Program-made: the position numbers and the translations under genes
Notes under the pieces: model-generated
Databases searched by the model: none
What the model was told of the DNA's origin: nothing
Seen by the model: the letters and a program-made list of their open reading frames with translations, nothing else
In this document: piece after piece, positions 5,087-7,661 of the stretch
How positions within the stretch are numbered: position 1 is the first letter of the stretch
How the letters are laid out: each line of letters starts with the position of its first letter
Source of the DNA: Acidobacteriota bacterium
Lineage (GTDB): Bacteria > Acidobacteriota > Thermoanaerobaculia > Thermoanaerobaculales > Thermoanaerobaculaceae
DNA length: 7,661 bases
Assembly: GCA_027458945.1 (NCBI GenBank)
Contig: DAIDOU010000051.1
Coordinates: 1 to 7,661 of the forward strand
Direction: 5' to 3'

Positions 5087-6646
5087 ATGCAACGCAAGCT
5101 GACGTGGCGCTGGGCGCTGATCGCGGCGGTGACCGTCGCCGCGGTGTTCTTCATGGTGCCCTTGAACAAGAAGATCCACCTCGGGCTCGACCTCAAGGGC
5201 GGCATCCACCTCGTGTTGCAGGTGAACACCCAGGACGCGGTCCGCGCCGAGGTCGACGACGCCATCGAGCGGGTGCGGGTGGACCTGACCGATAAGGGGT
5301 TCCCGCCGGTCCAGCTGCAGCGCACGCCCGAGGGGAACGGCTTCGTGCTCAAGCCCGCGTCCAACACGGCCGCCAAGGTGCTCGACAAGATCATCGACGA
5401 CCGCCTCGGGGAGTTCTCGGTCGACCGCGGCGTCGAGGTCAAGGCGACGCTCAAGCCCGAGGTCACGCGCAACATCCGCGACATGGCGGTGCGCCAGGCG
5501 TTGGAGACGATCCGCAACCGCATCGACCAGTTCGGCGTGTCCGAGCCGGTGATCCAGCGCCAGGGGATCGAGGGCAGCCGCATCGTCGTCCAGCTCCCGG
5601 GCGTCGACGACCCCGGGCGCGTCAAGGAGCTGATCCGCTCGACCGCGTTCCTCGAGATCAAGCCGGTCGTCAGCGTCGCGCCCACCGAGGAGGCGCTGCT
5701 CGCCGCCACCGGCGGCAAGGTACCCGAGGACGACGAGGTCGTCTCCGGCGACATCGAGGACGTCGAGGGGCGCGTCTCGGGCAAGGAGTACTACCTGCTC
5801 AAGCGCGCCTCGGTCGTCACCGGCCGCGACCTGCGCAACGCCCGCCGCTCGCAGGACTCGTACGGCCAGCCGGCCGTGAGCTTCACCCTCAACCCCGAGG
5901 GCGCCAAGAAGTTCGACGCCTACACCGGGGCCCATATCGGCGATCGCATGGCGATCGTGCTCGACAACAAGGTGCGCTCGGCGCCCTCGATCCGGGGCCG
6001 CATCTCCGACTCGGGCATCATCGAGGGCAACTTCACGGTGCAGGGGGCCGAGGACCTGGCGCTCGTGCTGCGCGCCGGCGCGCTCCCCGCCTCGATCACC
6101 TACCTCGAGGAGCGGACGGTCGGTCCCAGCCTCGGGCGCGACTCGATCAACCGCGGGCTCACCGCGGGCATCGTCGGCTTGGTGCTCGTCGCGGTCTTCA
6201 TGCTCGTGTACTACAAGGGCGCCGGCATCAACGCCAACGTCGCGCTGGTGCTCAACGCGGTGCTGCTGCTCGGAGCGATCGGGGCGCTCGGCGCCACCCT
6301 CACGCTCCCAGGCATCGCCGGCGTGATCCTCACGATCGGCATGGCGGTGGACTCGAACGTGCTGGTGTTCGAGCGCATCCGCGAGGAGCTCGATCTCGGC
6401 AAGACGGTGCGCAACGCGATCTCGCTCGGGTTCTCGCGCGCGTTCGGCACGATCATCGACACGCACGTGACCACGATCGTGTCGGCGCTCTTCCTCTTCC
6501 AGTTCGGGACGGGCCCGATCAAGGGGTTCGCCGTCACGCTCACCGTCGGCCTGCTGATCTCGATGTTCACCTCCGTGTTCGTGTCGCGAACGATCTTCGA
6601 GACGGAGCTGTCTCGGCGCGCCCAGGCCAAGACGCTTTCGATTTAG
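5087..6646 (+). CDS. secD: Protein translocase subunit SecD
   Basis: The 519-residue inner-membrane protein is predicted to pair with SecF and use the proton gradient to pull exported proteins into the periplasm. Membrane segment 1 is at about 7-25, followed by the conserved LGLDLKGGIHLVLQV (32-46). The large periplasmic domain carries RNRIDQFGVSEPVIQRQG (143-160) and LRAGALPASI (328-337), ending in ERTVGPSLG (342-350). Five further membrane segments lie roughly at 357-375, 383-405, 409-428, 455-475 and 480-503. The motif LTIGMAVDSNVLVFERIREE (415-434) holds Asp422, equivalent to the proton-relay Asp519 of E. coli SecD. It is shorter than E. coli SecD (615) but in the range common outside enterics. 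The ribosome site GGAGG (5078-5082) lies four bases before ATG, next to the yajC stop. secF follows after 14 bp as a separate gene, not a fusion. Confidence 0.96.
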   Translation: MQRKLTWRWALIAAVTVAAVFFMVPLNKKIHLGLDLKGGIHLVLQVNTQDAVRAEVDDAIERVRVDLTDKGFPPVQLQRTPEGNGFVLKPASNTAAKVLDKIIDDRLGEFSVDRGVEVKATLKPEVTRNIRDMAVRQALETIRNRIDQFGVSEPVIQRQGIEGSRIVVQLPGVDDPGRVKELIRSTAFLEIKPVVSVAPTEEALLAATGGKVPEDDEVVSGDIEDVEGRVSGKEYYLLKRASVVTGRDLRNARRSQDSYGQPAVSFTLNPEGAKKFDAYTGAHIGDRMAIVLDNKVRSAPSIRGRISDSGIIEGNFTVQGAEDLALVLRAGALPASITYLEERTVGPSLGRDSINRGLTAGIVGLVLVAVFMLVYYKGAGINANVALVLNAVLLLGAIGALGATLTLPGIAGVILTIGMAVDSNVLVFERIREELDLGKTVRNAISLGFSRAFGTIIDTHVTTIVSALFLFQFGTGPIKGFAVTLTVGLLISMFTSVFVSRTIFETELSRRAQAKTLSI

Positions 6647-6660
6647 GTTAGGGGGACGCA

Positions 6661-7661
6661 ATGCGTTTCTTCCACAACACCAAGATCCGCTTCATGGAGT
6701 ACCGCTGGCACTGGATCATCGCGTCCACCGTCCTGAACCTGGTGGCGATCGGCCTCATCTTCTTCGGCCCCGGCCTCAAGCTCGGCGTCGACTTCGCGGG
6801 CGGCACCCAGCTCACGCTCAAGTTCACGTCGGAGCCGGACCTCGGCCGCGTGCGCAAGGCGCTCGAGGGGCTCGGTCTCGGCGATGTCACCATCCAGCGG
6901 TTCGACGAGGCCTCGGCGCACCAGATCCTGGTCCACATGCAGAACCCGAAGAACCAGGAAGGCGACTACACCTCCCAGATGATCGCGGCGCTCGAGAAGG
7001 AGTTCGGCGGCGCGCACCCGATCGAGATCAACTTCGAGGGTTCGGACGCGCTGCGTGACGCCCTGGTGCAGGCGAACCCCGACAACGCCGGCGGCACGGT
7101 CGATGAGCGCCGGGTGCACTACAAGCCGATGGCCGACGCGATCCTCGGCCTGCGCAAGCAGGTGGGGGTCGTGAGCGGTCCCGAGCAGCTCGCCGGCCTC
7201 ACGGCGCTGTCCGCCGCGACGAGGGCGTACCTGACGCAGAACGCGCATTTCGGCGAGTTCGCCGTGCTGGCGGCCGACAACGTCGGCCCGGTCGTCGGCA
7301 AGGACCTGCGCCAGAAGGCGATCTACGCCGTGTCGTTCTCGTTGCTCGGCATGCTCATCTACATCTGGTTCCGCTTCAAGCTCCAGTACGGTATCGGCGC
7401 GATCGTCGCCAACTTCCACGACACGCTGATCACGCTCGGCGCCCTCGTCGTCACCCAGCGGCCGATCGACCTGCCGACGATCGCGGCGCTGCTGACCCTG
7501 GTCGGCTACTCGACCAACGACACGGTCGTCATCTTCGACCGCATTCGCGAGCGCCTCAAGCTCGAGCGCGGCAAGCCGCTGATCACGGTCATGGACGAAG
7601 CGATCAACGCGACGCTGTCGCGGACGATCATCACCTCCGGCCTGACGTGGGCCGTCGTCCT
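6661..7661 (+). CDS. secF: Protein translocase subunit SecF (3' end outside window)
   Basis: The frame from ATG 6661 is open to the right edge (333 codons plus two bases), so the C-terminus is missing. SecF is the inner-membrane partner of SecD in proton-driven late protein export. Membrane segment 1 lies at about 17-36, followed by LGVDFAGGTQLTLKF (41-55), the usual first signature. DNVGPVVGKDLRQKA (206-220) leads into segment 2 (221-238). FHDTLITLGAL and VGYSTNDTVVIFDRIRE (281-297) follow, with Asp287 matching the conserved Asp213 of E. coli SecF, then TLSRTIITSG with Arg321. The periplasmic part between segments 1 and 2 is about 180 residues against roughly 100 in E. coli; the extra sequence is at about 127-203. 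The ribosome site GGGGGA (6651-6656) is four bases before ATG. The gene lies 14 bp after secD in the same operon. Confidence 0.95.
   Translation, partial: MRFFHNTKIRFMEYRWHWIIASTVLNLVAIGLIFFGPGLKLGVDFAGGTQLTLKFTSEPDLGRVRKALEGLGLGDVTIQRFDEASAHQILVHMQNPKNQEGDYTSQMIAALEKEFGGAHPIEINFEGSDALRDALVQANPDNAGGTVDERRVHYKPMADAILGLRKQVGVVSGPEQLAGLTALSAATRAYLTQNAHFGEFAVLAADNVGPVVGKDLRQKAIYAVSFSLLGMLIYIWFRFKLQYGIGAIVANFHDTLITLGALVVTQRPIDLPTIAALLTLVGYSTNDTVVIFDRIRERLKLERGKPLITVMDEAINATLSRTIITSGLTWAVV

Noticed and set aside
3614..6661. A roughly 1000-codon open frame on the minus strand opposite tgt-yajC-secD-secF
   Set aside because: It is antisense to four strongly recognisable genes. Its translation is rich in Arg, Asp, Glu, His and Val with no domain pattern, as expected from the mirror of GC-rich codons.

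Overview
This is a high-GC window (about 70% G+C by eye) from a diderm bacterium. Codon use is strongly GC-biased, and the gene set includes LolA, the periplasmic lipoprotein carrier, together with YajC-SecD-SecF. The mix of a TGS-domain nucleoside kinase, a long-form serine acetyltransferase, LolA and a tgt-yajC-secD-secF cluster suggests Acidobacteriota or another deep Gram-negative lineage related to the old Deltaproteobacteria. There is no rRNA or other marker to settle the taxonomy, so this is inference.

Layout. Bases 1-1562 (minus strand) hold most of a large uridine-kinase-like nucleoside kinase with an N-terminal TGS and ThrRS-editing-like region; its 3' end lies beyond the left edge. 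A 105-bp divergent gap separates it from the plus-strand genes. These are cysE (serine O-acetyltransferase, 1668-2603), lolA (2638-3333), a 310-bp non-coding gap built largely of 7- and 8-bp-period low-complexity arrays, then tgt (3644-4756), yajC (4772-5077), secD (5087-6646) and secF (6661 to beyond the right edge). All genes from cysE onward are on the plus strand. The two largest genes cut by the edges, the kinase and secF, are open to the window ends.

How the genes work together. tgt-yajC-secD-secF is a classic conserved cluster. Tgt inserts the queuosine precursor into tRNA. YajC, SecD and SecF form the accessory complex that uses the proton-motive force to finish Sec-dependent export. 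LolA is itself a Sec-exported periplasmic protein, so lolA next to secDF is thematically consistent. cysE (cysteine synthesis) and the kinase (nucleoside salvage or related) are metabolic neighbours with no obvious shared pathway.

I see no mobile element, CRISPR array, RNA gene or defence system, and no new multi-gene system: the locus is ordinary housekeeping. The points that deserve a second look are small-scale. They are a good sigma70-type promoter buried in the 3' end of tgt, the cysE-lolA junction (a 13-bp direct repeat, a possible 13-codon leader ORF and a possible near-leaderless promoter), the repeat-mosaic gap before tgt with a perfect hairpin against the tgt ribosome-binding site, an enlarged periplasmic domain in SecF, and substitutions in the kinase's ThrRS-like domain and in Tgt.
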